Positions 1-8,223 of a stretch of DNA of 37,682 nt are shown here, piece after piece. The number at the start of each line of letters is the position of its first letter. Position 1 is the stretch's first letter. Below the pieces are notes generated by a model. It saw only the letters and a list, made by a program, of their open reading frames with translations, was not told where the DNA came from and did not search any database. The DNA lies in the NCBI RefSeq assembly GCF_001639105.2, contig NZ_CP028903.1:778405-816086 (forward strand), written 5' to 3'. The position numbers and the translations under genes were made by a program. The DNA is from Azospirillum humicireducens (lineage in GTDB: Bacteria; Pseudomonadota; Alphaproteobacteria; Azospirillales; Azospirillaceae).

Positions 1-458
1 AGGAGCGCAAGGACCGCGTCGACGATGCCATGCACGCCACCCGCGCGGCGGTGGAGGAAGGCATCCTGCCCGGCGGCGGCGTGGCGCTGGCCCGTGCGGT
101 CGCGGTGCTGGAGAACGTCAAGCCGGCCAATGACGACCAGCGCGTCGGCGTGGAGATCGTGCGCCGGGCGCTGACCGCCCCGGTCCGCCAGATCGCCGCG
201 AATGCCGGCGTCGACGGCTCGATCATCGTCGGCAAGCTGAACGACAGCAAGGACTACAGCGTCGGCTACGACGCGGCCAAGGGCGAATGGTGCGATCTGG
301 TCAAGGCCGGCATCATCGACCCGGCCAAGGTGGTGCGCACGGCCTTGCAGGACGCGGCCTCCGTCGCAGGCCTGCTGATCACCACCGAGGCGATGGTCGC
401 CCAACTGCCGGAGAAGAAGCCCGCTGTGCCGGCCCCCGGCGCCGACATGGACTTCTGA
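1..458 (+). CDS. groEL: 60 kDa chaperonin GroEL, C-terminal part
   Basis: This is the last 151 residues of GroEL, open at the left edge and read in the frame beginning at base 3. GroEL forms the double-ring cytosolic folding chamber with GroES. The visible part covers the end of the intermediate domain and the C-terminal equatorial domain: [14 protein letters not shown], the [13 protein letters not shown] helix, and [20 protein letters not shown], all hallmark GroEL blocks. The tail ends in a short PAPGADMDF, related to the usual GGM repeat ending in MDF but without GGM repeats. A strong hairpin terminator follows at 516-549, so it is probably the last gene of a groES-groEL operon that lies outside the window. 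Confidence 0.98.
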   Translation, partial: ERKDRVDDAMHATRAAVEEGILPGGGVALARAVAVLENVKPANDDQRVGVEIVRRALTAPVRQIAANAGVDGSIIVGKLNDSKDYSVGYDAAKGEWCDLVKAGIIDPAKVVRTALQDAASVAGLLITTEAMVAQLPEKKPAVPAPGADMDF

Positions 459-515
459 TCCGGGCTTTGCCCAGGCCTCCCAGCCGAACGGCTTCGGACT
501 GGATATTCCCTGGAC

Positions 516-549
516 GGGGTCGCGCCACAGCGGCGCGGCCCCATTTTTT
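516..549 (+). terminator. Rho-independent terminator after groEL
   Basis: GGGGTCGCGCC (516-526) pairs with GGCGCGGCCCC (532-542) around a five-base loop. One T-G pair is included. A run of six T follows at 544-549. It sits 58 bases after the groEL stop and faces the correct way. Confidence 0.88.
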
Positions 550-844
550 CAGCGACCGGCCGGCGTCCCTGGTTCCGGCAGAGGTCTAGCGCGGCGGGCT
601 GGACGAGATATCGGGCGCAGGAAGTTCTCCGGACCGCGCATTCGAGTCACAACGACAACCTCCATCAACAGGATGGAACCCATAAGCAGAAGGTCGGTGT
701 CCGCAGACGCGAGGGCACGAAAGACTGGTGACATTGTTTGGGCGCGATCAGCGGAGCATGGCTGGGATTCTTTTGGCGAACCAACCTTGGCCGTTGCACC
801 CCCATCCCCATCTGGAAGGTCACACCGCTCACCGGAGGATCGTG
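550..844. other. Intergenic region with no gene recognised
   Basis: This stretch lies between the groEL terminator and the start of the sugar dehydrogenase gene. Open frames here are shadows without coding character. It presumably carries the promoter of the dehydrogenase, but I see no convincing -35/-10 pair or repeat. Confidence 0.5.
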
Positions 845-1996
845 ATGCGCAGCACCCTGACCCTGTCGGCCACCCTTCTCGGCGCCCTGGCCGCTCCCGT
901 TGCGGCCTCCCCGGCGCTGGCCCAATCGGGCACCGGGCCGGTGGTCAAGACCGTCCAGACCAGCGCCGGCCCGGTGGCGGTCAGCCGGTTCGCCGACGGG
1001 CTGGAACGGCCCTGGGGCATCGACTTCCTGCCGGACGGCCGGGCACTGGTGACGGAAAAGCCTGGGCGGCTGCGCATCGTGGCACGCGACGGCTCCCTCT
1101 CCGCCCCGCTCGACGGCACGCCGAAGGTGCGGGTCCAGGGTCAGGGCGGGATGATGGACGTGGCGGTCGATCCGCAATTCGCGCAGAACCGGACGATCTA
1201 TCTCGCCTATGCCGAGGCCGGCGACGACGGCCTGTCCGGGACGGCGCTGGGGCGCGGCACCCTGACCGACCGCGGCATCGAGAATTTCCAGGTGATCTTC
1301 CGCCAGTCGCCCAAGGTGGATGGCGGCCACCATTACGGCACCCGCATCGTCTTCTCGGGCGACGGCCACATCTTCCTGACGCTGGGCGAACGTAACAAAA
1401 TGAGTCCGGCGCAGGACCGCAACGCCACGCTGGGCAAGGTGGTGCGGCTGAACCGCGACGGCTCGCCGCCCAGGGACAACCCCTTCGCCGGGGAAGGCAA
1501 GGTGGCGGCCGCGGTCTGGTCCTACGGCCACCGCAACATCGCAGCGGCGGCCATCGACCCGCGCACAGGCTCGCTGTGGATCGCGGAAATGGGACCGGCG
1601 GGCGGCGACGAGCTGAACCGGCCGGAGGCCGGCAAGAACTATGGCTGGCCGCTGGTCAGCTGGGGCAATCATTACGACGGCCGCGACATCCCCGACCCGC
1701 CGACCCGCAAGGAGTTCACCGATGCGGTGATGCACTGGACGCCGGTGATCTCGCCGTCCGGGATGGCCTTCTACCAGGGCGGCCTGTTCCCGAACTGGCA
1801 GGGCAGCGCCCTGATCGGCGGACTCAGCGCCAGGGCGCTGGTCCGGGTCGCCATCGACGGCGCCAGCGCGAAGGAGGCGGAGCGCATTCCGCTCGACGCG
1901 CGCATCCGCGATGTGGCACAGGGGCCGGACGGCGCCCTCTATGTGATCACCGACGCTTCGGACGGTGCGGTCCTGCGGCTGGCGCCAGCGAAATAG
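845..1996 (+). CDS. PQQ-dependent soluble aldose sugar dehydrogenase family protein
   Basis: A 383-residue secreted beta-propeller protein of the soluble glucose/aldose sugar dehydrogenase family (E. coli YliI type). Family members oxidise aldoses in the periplasm with PQQ. The start is the ATG at 845: it has GGAGGA just upstream and opens a signal peptide (MRSTLTLSATLLGALAAP, cleavage near SPALAQ). The longer frame back to 728 has no such signal. Family blocks are LERPWGIDFLPDGRALVTEK, the GQGGMMDVAVDP turn, the catalytic-His region GGHHYGTRIVF, then SYGHRNIAAAAID and EMGPAGGDELN. In many relatives the active-site block reads HFGGR; here it is HHYGTR. Cofactor use is inferred from the family. 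A GNAT gene follows 32 bases downstream and may be co-transcribed. Confidence 0.9.
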   Translation: MRSTLTLSATLLGALAAPVAASPALAQSGTGPVVKTVQTSAGPVAVSRFADGLERPWGIDFLPDGRALVTEKPGRLRIVARDGSLSAPLDGTPKVRVQGQGGMMDVAVDPQFAQNRTIYLAYAEAGDDGLSGTALGRGTLTDRGIENFQVIFRQSPKVDGGHHYGTRIVFSGDGHIFLTLGERNKMSPAQDRNATLGKVVRLNRDGSPPRDNPFAGEGKVAAAVWSYGHRNIAAAAIDPRTGSLWIAEMGPAGGDELNRPEAGKNYGWPLVSWGNHYDGRDIPDPPTRKEFTDAVMHWTPVISPSGMAFYQGGLFPNWQGSALIGGLSARALVRVAIDGASAKEAERIPLDARIRDVAQGPDGALYVITDASDGAVLRLAPAK

Positions 1997-2028
1997 CCCT
2001 CCGACCGGGGCGCAAAGGACAGGAGCCG

Positions 2029-2511
2029 ATGAGGATCCGCGATTACCGACCATCAGACGCCCCGGCGCTGGCACAGATCTACGCCCGTTCCGTCCGCGGC
2101 ATCGGTCCGCGCTTCTACACGCCTGAACAGGTTGAGGCCTGGGCGGCACGGGCGCCGACGGTGGAGCGGGTGCGGGAGGCCTATGGCGACGGGCGCGTCG
2201 CCCTGGTCGCGGTGGACGAGGACGACCGGCCGGTCGCCTTCAGCGACGTGGAGCCGGACGGCCACATCAACTTCCTCTACTGCGCGCCGGAGGCGGCCGG
2301 CCGCGGCACCATGTCGGCGCTGGTCGACCTGCTGGAGGAACGCGCCGCGGCACTGGGCTATCGCCGCCTGCATGTGGAAGCGAGCGAGGCGGCCCGCCCC
2401 TTCCTGCTGCGCCGCGGCTTCACCCTGCTGGCGCGGCGCGATCTCCGGATCGACGGCGTGCCGATCCACAACTACGCGATGGAGAAGCGGCTGGGGAAGG
2501 GCTGGAGCTAG
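2029..2511 (+). CDS. GNAT family N-acetyltransferase
   Basis: A 160-residue single-domain Gcn5-type acetyltransferase that would transfer acetyl from acetyl-CoA to an amine of unknown identity. The start at 2029 is supported by AGGAG eight bases upstream and by the typical beta-1 opening MRIRDYRPSDAPALAQIY. The acetyl-CoA pyrophosphate loop is in CAPEAAGRGTMSALVDLL (motif A), followed by a typical C-terminal strand pattern LHVEASEAARPFLLRRGF. It resembles the YafP-like subgroup. The longer frame starting at 1576 is an out-of-frame extension through the dehydrogenase gene and is not the real start. The gene converges on the minus-strand operon with only 48 bases between stops and no obvious terminator. 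Confidence 0.88.
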   Translation: MRIRDYRPSDAPALAQIYARSVRGIGPRFYTPEQVEAWAARAPTVERVREAYGDGRVALVAVDEDDRPVAFSDVEPDGHINFLYCAPEAAGRGTMSALVDLLEERAAALGYRRLHVEASEAARPFLLRRGFTLLARRDLRIDGVPIHNYAMEKRLGKGWS

Positions 2512-2559
2512 GCGGCTCTTGCTCTCTCCCTGCCCCTCCTCCCGATAATCGCCCCTATT

Positions 2560-3621
2560 TTACCGTTCGATTTCCTTGTTCCAGCGCTGGTTCCAGTCCG
2601 GGCGCTTCTCGTTGATGACGTCCCAGTCCACCGTCACGGCGGTCTTCATGTAGCCCTGGAACTTGGCCATCTCGTCGGCGACGTCGGCCGGTGCCTTGAC
2701 CGTGGTGTTGGACGGGATCTGCGCGCCGTACTGCAGGGCGGCAAGCTGCGCCTCCGGGCTCAGCAGATAGGCGGCGAGCTTCTGGGCGGCCTCGTTGTCC
2801 GGGTTCTTGGCGACGACGCATTCGCCGACCATCAGGATGACCGAGCCTTCCTTGGGCTGGACATACTCCACCGGAATGCCCTTGGCCTTCAGCGTGCCGA
2901 CGCCGGTCGGGGTCAGCGGGAAGATGGCCGCCTCGCCGGTCTGCACCATCTCCGCGATCTTGGCGGAGCTGGGGATGTATTCCAGCACGTTCGGGCCGAT
3001 GGTCTTGCGCCAGGTGGTGAAGCCCGGATCGACGTTGGTCTCGCTGCCGCCCTTGATGCGGTTGTACATCAGGAAGGCATGCAGGCCGAAGGAGCTGCTG
3101 GCGGCCGACTGGACGACGATCTTGCCCTTGTACTTGGCGTCGGCCAGATCCATCCAGCTGGTCGGCGGCGCCCAGCCCTTCTCCTCGAACATCGCCTTGT
3201 TATAGGCGAGGCCAGTCATGCCCATGTTGACGCCGACCGCCATGTCGCCCTTCATGCGCGAGGACGGATAGACCTGATCCAGCGCCGGCGACGGTTCCAT
3301 CTTCTGGCACAGGCCCATGCCGATGGCGCGGTACATCAGCCCGTCGTCGAGGAAGACGACGTGCATCTGCGGATTGTCCTTCTGCGCCTGCAGCTTGGCC
3401 AGGATGTCCGACGAGGTGCCGGGGACGACCACCACCTTGATGCCGGTCGCCTTCTCGAAGGCGGGGAAGACATGCTCGGTGTAGGTCTTCTCCATCGTGC
3501 CGCCGTTCATGCCGATATAGACCGTCTTGGTCTGGGCGGCGGCGGGGGTGGAGAGGGCTGCGGCCGCCGTGATGGCAACCGTGGCGAGACCGGTGAGCGA
3601 CAGGGTACGCAAGCTGGGCAT
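2560..3621 (-). CDS. ABC transporter periplasmic substrate-binding protein, PotD-like
   Basis: A 353-residue periplasmic binding protein of the extracellular solute-binding family that serves PotABCD-type importers. The start at 3621 follows GGAGGA and gives a clean signal peptide, MPSLRTLSLTGLATVAITA, with cleavage after TPAAAQ. The mature protein begins with TKTVYIGMNGGTMEKTY, the usual first strand and ligand loop. It has the hinge blocks DVxF-like VVFLDDGLMYRA and NMGMTGLAYNKAMFEEKG. It is the last gene of the minus-strand operon, 32 bases after the FAD oxidoreductase, so the binding protein is made from the distal end while the ATPase and permeases come first. The ligand is unknown. The three-subunit oxidase in the same operon suggests an amino-acid-derived or opine-like compound. 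Confidence 0.88.
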   Translation of the reverse strand: MPSLRTLSLTGLATVAITAAAALSTPAAAQTKTVYIGMNGGTMEKTYTEHVFPAFEKATGIKVVVVPGTSSDILAKLQAQKDNPQMHVVFLDDGLMYRAIGMGLCQKMEPSPALDQVYPSSRMKGDMAVGVNMGMTGLAYNKAMFEEKGWAPPTSWMDLADAKYKGKIVVQSAASSSFGLHAFLMYNRIKGGSETNVDPGFTTWRKTIGPNVLEYIPSSAKIAEMVQTGEAAIFPLTPTGVGTLKAKGIPVEYVQPKEGSVILMVGECVVAKNPDNEAAQKLAAYLLSPEAQLAALQYGAQIPSNTTVKAPADVADEMAKFQGYMKTAVTVDWDVINEKRPDWNQRWNKEIER

Positions 3622-3653
3622 GCACGTCCTCCAATGGGCCAAGGGGTGAGGTC

Positions 3654-4772
3654 TTAGGCGGTCGGTTGAAAGCGGTCGATGCGGAAGGGCTCCAGCGGCA
3701 TGGCCGTTTCGCCGGTGGCGACCAGCTCGGCCAGCGTCTGGCCGACGCCGGGGCCGATCTGGAACCCGGCGCCGGAAAAGCCGAAGGCGTGGAACAGTCC
3801 GGGTGTGGTGCGGCTGGGACCGACGATCGGGTTGCGGTCGGGCGTGTAACCCTCCACCCCGGTCCAGCAGCGGATGACATGGGCGTGGCGCAGCTGCGGG
3901 AACAGCTCCGCCGCGTCGCGCATCAGGGTCAGCACGGCGTCGCGCTGCGGCCGGGCGCGGTCTGCGTCCAGGGCGAAGCCGCGCCCGCCGCCGACCACCA
4001 TGTTGCCGCGCGGCACCTGCCGGCCATAGACGCCGCCGCCCTCGACACCGATGTTGACGTCGAGGAAGCGGGGCAGTGGCTCGGTCACCGCCATGTTGGG
4101 ATGGAGCGACTCAAGCGGCACCGGCTCGCCGAAGGCTTCCGCCACCCGCCAGGACCAGGCGCCGGCGGTGTTCAGCAGGAAGCGGGCGCGGACTTCGAGA
4201 TCGTCGCCGCTCAGCAGGACGAAGCGGTCGCCCTCCTTCTCCACCCGGTCGACCGGAGTCTGTTCGCGCACCACCGCACCCAGCCCGGCCGCTGCGCGGG
4301 CGAAGGCGGGGGAGACGAGGCGCGGGTTGGCATGGCCGTCCTCCGGGCAGAGCGAGCCGCCGATGGCCCGGTCGCCCAGCGCCGGCCAGCGCCGGCGGAA
4401 CTCCTCGCCGGTGACGATCTCCAGCCCGAGGCCGAAGCCCTGGCTGCGCTCGCGGTAATCGATCAGGGAGGCGAGGTCGGGCTCGCTGCGCGCCAACTTG
4501 AGATGGCCGGAGCGGATGTATTCGGCATCGGTGCCCAGCAGCTCCGGCAGGCGGCCCCAGATGGCATGGGCGCGTTGGGACAGCGGCAGCTGCTCCAGCG
4601 GGCGGCCCTGCCGGCGCACGCCGCCGAAATTGACTCCACTCGCCTTGGCGCCGCACCAGTCGCGTTCCAGCAGCGTCACCGACAGGCCGGCCTGCCGCAG
4701 GAACAGCGCCGCCGACCCGCCGACGATCCCGCCGCCGACGATGGCGACGTCGCACTCGATCCGTTCCCGCAT
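3654..4772 (-). CDS. FAD-dependent amine/amino-acid oxidoreductase, HcnC/OoxB/DadA-like small catalytic subunit
   Basis: A 372-residue DAO-family flavoprotein. The N-terminal Rossmann motif IVGGGIVGGSAALFL binds FAD, followed by the acidic strand end LLERDWCGAKAS. The C-terminal block GVEGYTPDRNPIVGPS and GFSGAGFQIGPGVG is typical of D-amino-acid dehydrogenase, glycine oxidase and HcnC/OoxB proteins. The ATG at 4772 overlaps the TGA of the upstream subunit as TGATG, and GGGAGG lies seven bases before it; a GTG at 4775 is an alternative. With the two upstream genes it forms the order 2Fe-2S protein, FAD/NAD protein, DAO protein, as in hcnABC. Related trimeric enzymes oxidise opines, D-hydroxyproline or glycine (to HCN). 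The substrate here is not decided by sequence reading. Confidence 0.88.
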   Translation of the reverse strand: MRERIECDVAIVGGGIVGGSAALFLRQAGLSVTLLERDWCGAKASGVNFGGVRRQGRPLEQLPLSQRAHAIWGRLPELLGTDAEYIRSGHLKLARSEPDLASLIDYRERSQGFGLGLEIVTGEEFRRRWPALGDRAIGGSLCPEDGHANPRLVSPAFARAAAGLGAVVREQTPVDRVEKEGDRFVLLSGDDLEVRARFLLNTAGAWSWRVAEAFGEPVPLESLHPNMAVTEPLPRFLDVNIGVEGGGVYGRQVPRGNMVVGGGRGFALDADRARPQRDAVLTLMRDAAELFPQLRHAHVIRCWTGVEGYTPDRNPIVGPSRTTPGLFHAFGFSGAGFQIGPGVGQTLAELVATGETAMPLEPFRIDRFQPTA

Positions 4773-6187
4773 CACGCCACCTCCCGCCCGTCGTCAGTGC
4801 CCTCTCCCCCCTGGGGAGAGGGAATAATCGTCGCGATAGGGAGAGGCTTGATCGGCGGCTGCGCGCGCAGGCGCCCTACCCCGTCGGGGCCGGTGCCGAG
4901 CGTGCGGGACAGCAGTTCCGCCGTGGTGGCGCTGCACATGCGCCCCTGGCAGCGGCCCATGCCGGCGCGGGTCAGCGCCTTGGCGCGGTTCATCTCACGG
5001 GCCTGTCCGCTGCGGGCGACCTCGCGCAGGGCACCGGCCGTCACGCCCTCGCAGCGGCAGATCATCGTGTCGTCGGCAAGGGAATCAGCCCAATCCTCCG
5101 GGAACGGGAAAGCGGCGTTCAGAACCCGCCGGAAGGCGGCGATGCGGGTGAGACGGCCGTCCAGCTCCCGTACGCGCGCGCCGTCCACCAGCAGCCTGCG
5201 ATCCTCCAGCAGGGCCAGCGCCGCGCGCTCCCCAGCCAGTTCCGCCGCATCGGCTCCGGCGATGCCGCTGCCGTCGCCGGCCAGATAGACGCCGGGAACC
5301 GAGCTGCGCCCGGCCCCGTCCCGCTCAGGCAGCCATGCCCGGTCGGCCTCGTCGAAGCGGAAACGGCAGCCGGCGAGATCGGCCAGCTGCGTCTCGGACC
5401 GCAGGCCGAGACCGAAGGCAACGGCGTCGCAGGGCGTCCGCCGCTCGCGCCCGCGGGCATCGCGCAAGACCAGCGCATCGACCCGTTCCGCGCCCTCGGC
5501 ACGCACCGGTCGGACGCCGTTGTGGATCGGCACGCCATGGGTGCGCAGCCAGCCGACGAACAGCAGCCCCTTCGCCAGCGTCACCGGGTCGCGCAGCATG
5601 CCGGGGGTGGCGCGCGCCTGCGCAGCGAAGGAGGTGGTGTCGAACACCCCCGCCACCTCGACCCCAGCCTTCAGATACTGGTAGGCGACCAGATAGAGCA
5701 GCGGTCCGGTGCCGAGGAAGGCCACCCGCCGGCCGACGGCACAGCCCTGGAACTTCAGCGCCACCTGCGACCCGCCCAGCGTGAAGACGCCGGGCAGCGT
5801 CCAGCCAGGGAAGGGCAGCACGCGGTCGGTGGCGCCGGTCGCCAGGATCAGATGGCTGAAGGGCAGAGTCTCGCTGCCGCCGTCGCACAGCAGGTCGAGC
5901 GCGCCGGCCTCGCAGTTCCACACCAGCGTGCGCGGGCGGTAGTCCACGCGGTCGCGGATCGCCGCCATGGCGCGGTGGACCGCATCGGCCTTGCCCGCCT
6001 CGAACCCGTACAGCGCCGTCTTCGGCCGGGTGAAGCCTCCTTCCGGCGGCTGGCGGTAGATCTGGCCGCCCCAGCGCGCGGCTTCGTCCACCACCACCGG
6101 GCGCAGCCCGGCGGCGACCAGCCGCTCCGCCGCGCGGATGCCGGCCGGACCGGCGCCGACGATGACAGGAGGGAGAACCCCGCTCAC
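4772..6187 (-). CDS. FAD/NAD(P)-binding oxidoreductase with BFD-like [2Fe-2S] domain, HcnB/OoxA-like
   Basis: A 471-residue large subunit of the trimeric oxidase. The dinucleotide motif VGAGPAG is at residues 10-16. A second motif FLGTGPLL near residue 160 is the NAD(P)-like fold, and the second FAD motif VYLAGDGSGIAG comes later. Near the C-terminus a BFD-like cluster-binding region has CRC, then GRCQGRMC. The start is a GTG at 6187 overlapping the TGA of the 2Fe-2S gene. A frame continuing upstream to 7879 is only read-through across neighbours in another frame. Electrons probably pass from the DAO subunit through these clusters. The last residues, about 446-471, are unlike the family and include a stretch encoded by a palindromic repeat (4800-4822). 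Confidence 0.88.
   Translation of the reverse strand: MSGVLPPVIVGAGPAGIRAAERLVAAGLRPVVVDEAARWGGQIYRQPPEGGFTRPKTALYGFEAGKADAVHRAMAAIRDRVDYRPRTLVWNCEAGALDLLCDGGSETLPFSHLILATGATDRVLPFPGWTLPGVFTLGGSQVALKFQGCAVGRRVAFLGTGPLLYLVAYQYLKAGVEVAGVFDTTSFAAQARATPGMLRDPVTLAKGLLFVGWLRTHGVPIHNGVRPVRAEGAERVDALVLRDARGRERRTPCDAVAFGLGLRSETQLADLAGCRFRFDEADRAWLPERDGAGRSSVPGVYLAGDGSGIAGADAAELAGERAALALLEDRRLLVDGARVRELDGRLTRIAAFRRVLNAAFPFPEDWADSLADDTMICRCEGVTAGALREVARSGQAREMNRAKALTRAGMGRCQGRMCSATTAELLSRTLGTGPDGVGRLRAQPPIKPLPIATIIPSPQGGEGTDDGREVA
4800..4822. repeat. GC-rich palindrome inside the 3' end of the oxidoreductase gene
   Basis: CCCTCTCCCC (4800-4809) and GGGGAGAGGG (4813-4822) form a perfect ten-base stem around CCT. 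Read on the minus strand it encodes SPQGGEGT near residues 456-463 of the HcnB-like subunit. Related sequences occur in gaps at 21784-21810, 24131-24155 and 28174-28225. Confidence 0.8.
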
Positions 6188-6474
6188 GACGTCCACTCCC
6201 CATTGCTGAGCAGCCGCATGCCGTCGGCGATGAAGGTGCCGCAGGCGCGCAGCCGCTCGCCCTCTTCCGTCCGCACCCAGCAATCCTGGCAGGCGCCCAT
6301 CATGCAGAAGCCGGCGCGCGGGCTGTCGGCGAACTCCGTGCGGCGCAGCCGCTCCCCGTTGGTGAGCATGGCGGTCATGACGGTGTCGCCCTCCAGCGCC
6401 TCCACCGGGCGCCCGTCGAGGGTGAAGCGGACCACGCGCCGGCCCTGTTCGGCCACACGCTGCAGCAAAGCCAT
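6184..6474 (-). CDS. (2Fe-2S)-binding protein, HcnA/OoxC-like gamma subunit
   Basis: A 96-residue ferredoxin-like subunit. A beta-grasp opening, RRVVRFTLDGRPVEALEGDT, is followed by the plant-type cluster motif: Cys57, Cys62 and Cys65 in FCMMGACQDCWV and Cys78 in RLRACGTF. This is the pattern of HcnA and of the N-terminal 2Fe-2S part of sarcosine oxidase alpha. Its stop overlaps the GTG of the next gene (GTGA), so the two subunits are probably made in step. It lies 42 bases after the second permease gene. Its role would be electron transfer in the trimeric oxidase. Confidence 0.88.
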   Translation of the reverse strand: MALLQRVAEQGRRVVRFTLDGRPVEALEGDTVMTAMLTNGERLRRTEFADSPRAGFCMMGACQDCWVRTEEGERLRACGTFIADGMRLLSNGEWTS

Positions 6475-6516
6475 GATGAACGGTCTCCGAAGAGAGGGGA
6501 CGGCCGGAGCGGATGC

Positions 6517-7311
6517 TCAGTGCTGGCCGACCAGGATGCGGTCCAACCCATAGACACGGTCGAGCAGAAGCACGGCGACCGCGGTGATGCCGATGATCAG
6601 AGCCGACACCGCCGCCATCATCGGGTCGATGGATTCGGTGGCGTACATGTACATCCGCACCGGCAGCGTCACGGTGGACGGTGAGGTGATGAAGATGGAC
6701 ATGGTCAGCTCGTCGAAGCTGTTGATGAAGGCGATCAGCCAGCCGCCGGTCACGCCGGGCAGGATCATCGGCAGGGTGACGCGGCGGAACACCGTCGCCT
6801 CGCTGGCGCCCAGCGAGAAGGCCGCCTGCTCCACGCTGCGGTCGAAGCCGGAGATGGCGGCGATCAGCAGGCGCATCACATAGGGCGTGACGATCACGAT
6901 GTGGGCGGCCACCAGCCAGCCGAAGCTGCCCGTCGCGCCGATGACGGCGAACAGCCGCAGCATGGCGACGCCCAGCACCAGATGCGGGATGATCAGCGGC
7001 GACAGGAACAGCGCGTTGAGGAAGCCGCGGCCGGGAAACTCCCAGCGCGTGATGGCGAGAGAGGCCGGAACCGCCAGCGCCACCGCCAGTGTCGCCGCCA
7101 GGAAGGCCAGCCACAGGCTGTTCCAGAAGGACTGGACGAAGTCGGGGTGATGGAACACCGCCTCGAACCAGCGCAGCGAAAAGCCCTTGGTCGGCAGAGA
7201 CAGCGTGTTCTCCGGCGTGAAGGCGACGAGGCAGACGATCGCCAGCGGCGCCAGCATGAAGATGACGACCAGCGCATGGAAAAAGAGGGCGACGGGTCCG
7301 TTGCGGGTCAT
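6517..7311 (-). CDS. ABC transporter permease, PotC-like
   Basis: A 264-residue inner-membrane permease with about six hydrophobic segments, beginning LFFHALVVIFMLAPLAIVCL. The cytoplasmic EAA loop that contacts the ATPase is visible as EQAAFSLGASEATVFRRVTLP. It belongs to the PotC/PotI class of binding-protein-dependent permeases. It starts six bases after the stop of the first permease gene. Together with the adjacent permease it would form the translocation channel for the PotD-like protein at 2560-3621. Confidence 0.9.
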   Translation of the reverse strand: MTRNGPVALFFHALVVIFMLAPLAIVCLVAFTPENTLSLPTKGFSLRWFEAVFHHPDFVQSFWNSLWLAFLAATLAVALAVPASLAITRWEFPGRGFLNALFLSPLIIPHLVLGVAMLRLFAVIGATGSFGWLVAAHIVIVTPYVMRLLIAAISGFDRSVEQAAFSLGASEATVFRRVTLPMILPGVTGGWLIAFINSFDELTMSIFITSPSTVTLPVRMYMYATESIDPMMAAVSALIIGITAVAVLLLDRVYGLDRILVGQH

Positions 7312-7317
7312 GGCATT

Positions 7318-8223
7318 TCACCCCAGCCGGCGGCGGTAATGGCCTTCCACCACGCGGTGGTAGGTCAGCATGATGATCAGGTTGGCGGCCAGCAGGATCA
7401 CGGCGACCGCCGCCCCCATCGGCCAGTTCAGGTCGCTCAGATACTGGTCGTAGACCACGGTCGCGACCATCTTCAGCCGCCGCCCGCCCAGCAGGCCGGG
7501 AATGGCGAAGGCGCTGGCGCTGAGGCCGAAGACGATCAGGCTTCCCGACAGGATGCCGGGCAGGATCTGCGGCGCAACCACCCGGACGATGGCCGTCCCG
7601 CGCGAGGCGCCGAAGGACAGCGCCGCCTGCTCCACCGCCGGGTCCAGCTTCTGCAGCGAGGTCCAGACCGGAATGACCATGAAGGGCAGCATGACGTGGA
7701 CCAGCGCCACGATCACCGTGCCCTCGGTGTAGAGCAGCTTCATCCTGCCGATGCCGAGCGCGATCAGCGCCCCGTTCACCGGCCCTTCCGGCCCGAGCAG
7801 CATGCTCCAGCCGAAGGCGCGGACGACGACGGAAACCAGCAGCGGCGCCAGGATCACCAGCAGGAAGATCGAGCGCCATGGGTTGGTCATCCGGCTGAGG
7901 ATGTAGGCCTCCGGCACGCCGATCACCACGCAGATGGCGGTCGCCAGCGCAGAGATCCGGAAGGTGCGGAAGAAGATCTCCAGATAATACTCGTCGGTCA
8001 GGACCGACAGGTAATGCTCGACCGTGAAGCCGCCGGTGCGGCCCGTCGCATAGTCGAACTGGTTGAAGGACAGCAGCGCCGTCAGGAACAGCGGCGTCAG
8101 CACCAGCGCCACGAACAGCAGCGCCGCCGGCGCCGACAGGAACAGCGGGGCGGAGCGCACGCGGCGTTCCGGCGTCTCATCGCCCGGCGATGCCGGTGCG
8201 GCGTCGGGAAGGGCGGCGCTCAT
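7318..8223 (-). CDS. ABC transporter permease, PotB-like
   Basis: A 301-residue permease of the PotB/PotH class. It has a hydrophilic N-terminal stretch of about 30 residues, then APLFLSAPAALLFVALVLTPL and roughly five further membrane segments. The EAA loop is EQAALSFGASRGTAIVRVVAP. The ATG at 8223 overlaps the ATPase stop as TGATG, which argues for this start over the in-frame one at 8298. It is the second gene of the operon and pairs with the PotC-like permease. Confidence 0.9.
   Translation of the reverse strand: MSAALPDAAPASPGDETPERRVRSAPLFLSAPAALLFVALVLTPLFLTALLSFNQFDYATGRTGGFTVEHYLSVLTDEYYLEIFFRTFRISALATAICVVIGVPEAYILSRMTNPWRSIFLLVILAPLLVSVVVRAFGWSMLLGPEGPVNGALIALGIGRMKLLYTEGTVIVALVHVMLPFMVIPVWTSLQKLDPAVEQAALSFGASRGTAIVRVVAPQILPGILSGSLIVFGLSASAFAIPGLLGGRRLKMVATVVYDQYLSDLNWPMGAAVAVILLAANLIIMLTYHRVVEGHYRRRLG

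Noticed and set aside
665..2149. Long minus-strand open frame opposite the sugar dehydrogenase
   Set aside because: The composition is rich in Arg, Gly and Pro with no domain, and the opposite strand encodes a well-conserved enzyme.
6187..7879. Upstream in-frame extension of the HcnB-like gene
   Set aside because: It reads in the wrong frame through the 2Fe-2S and permease genes and shows no domains.
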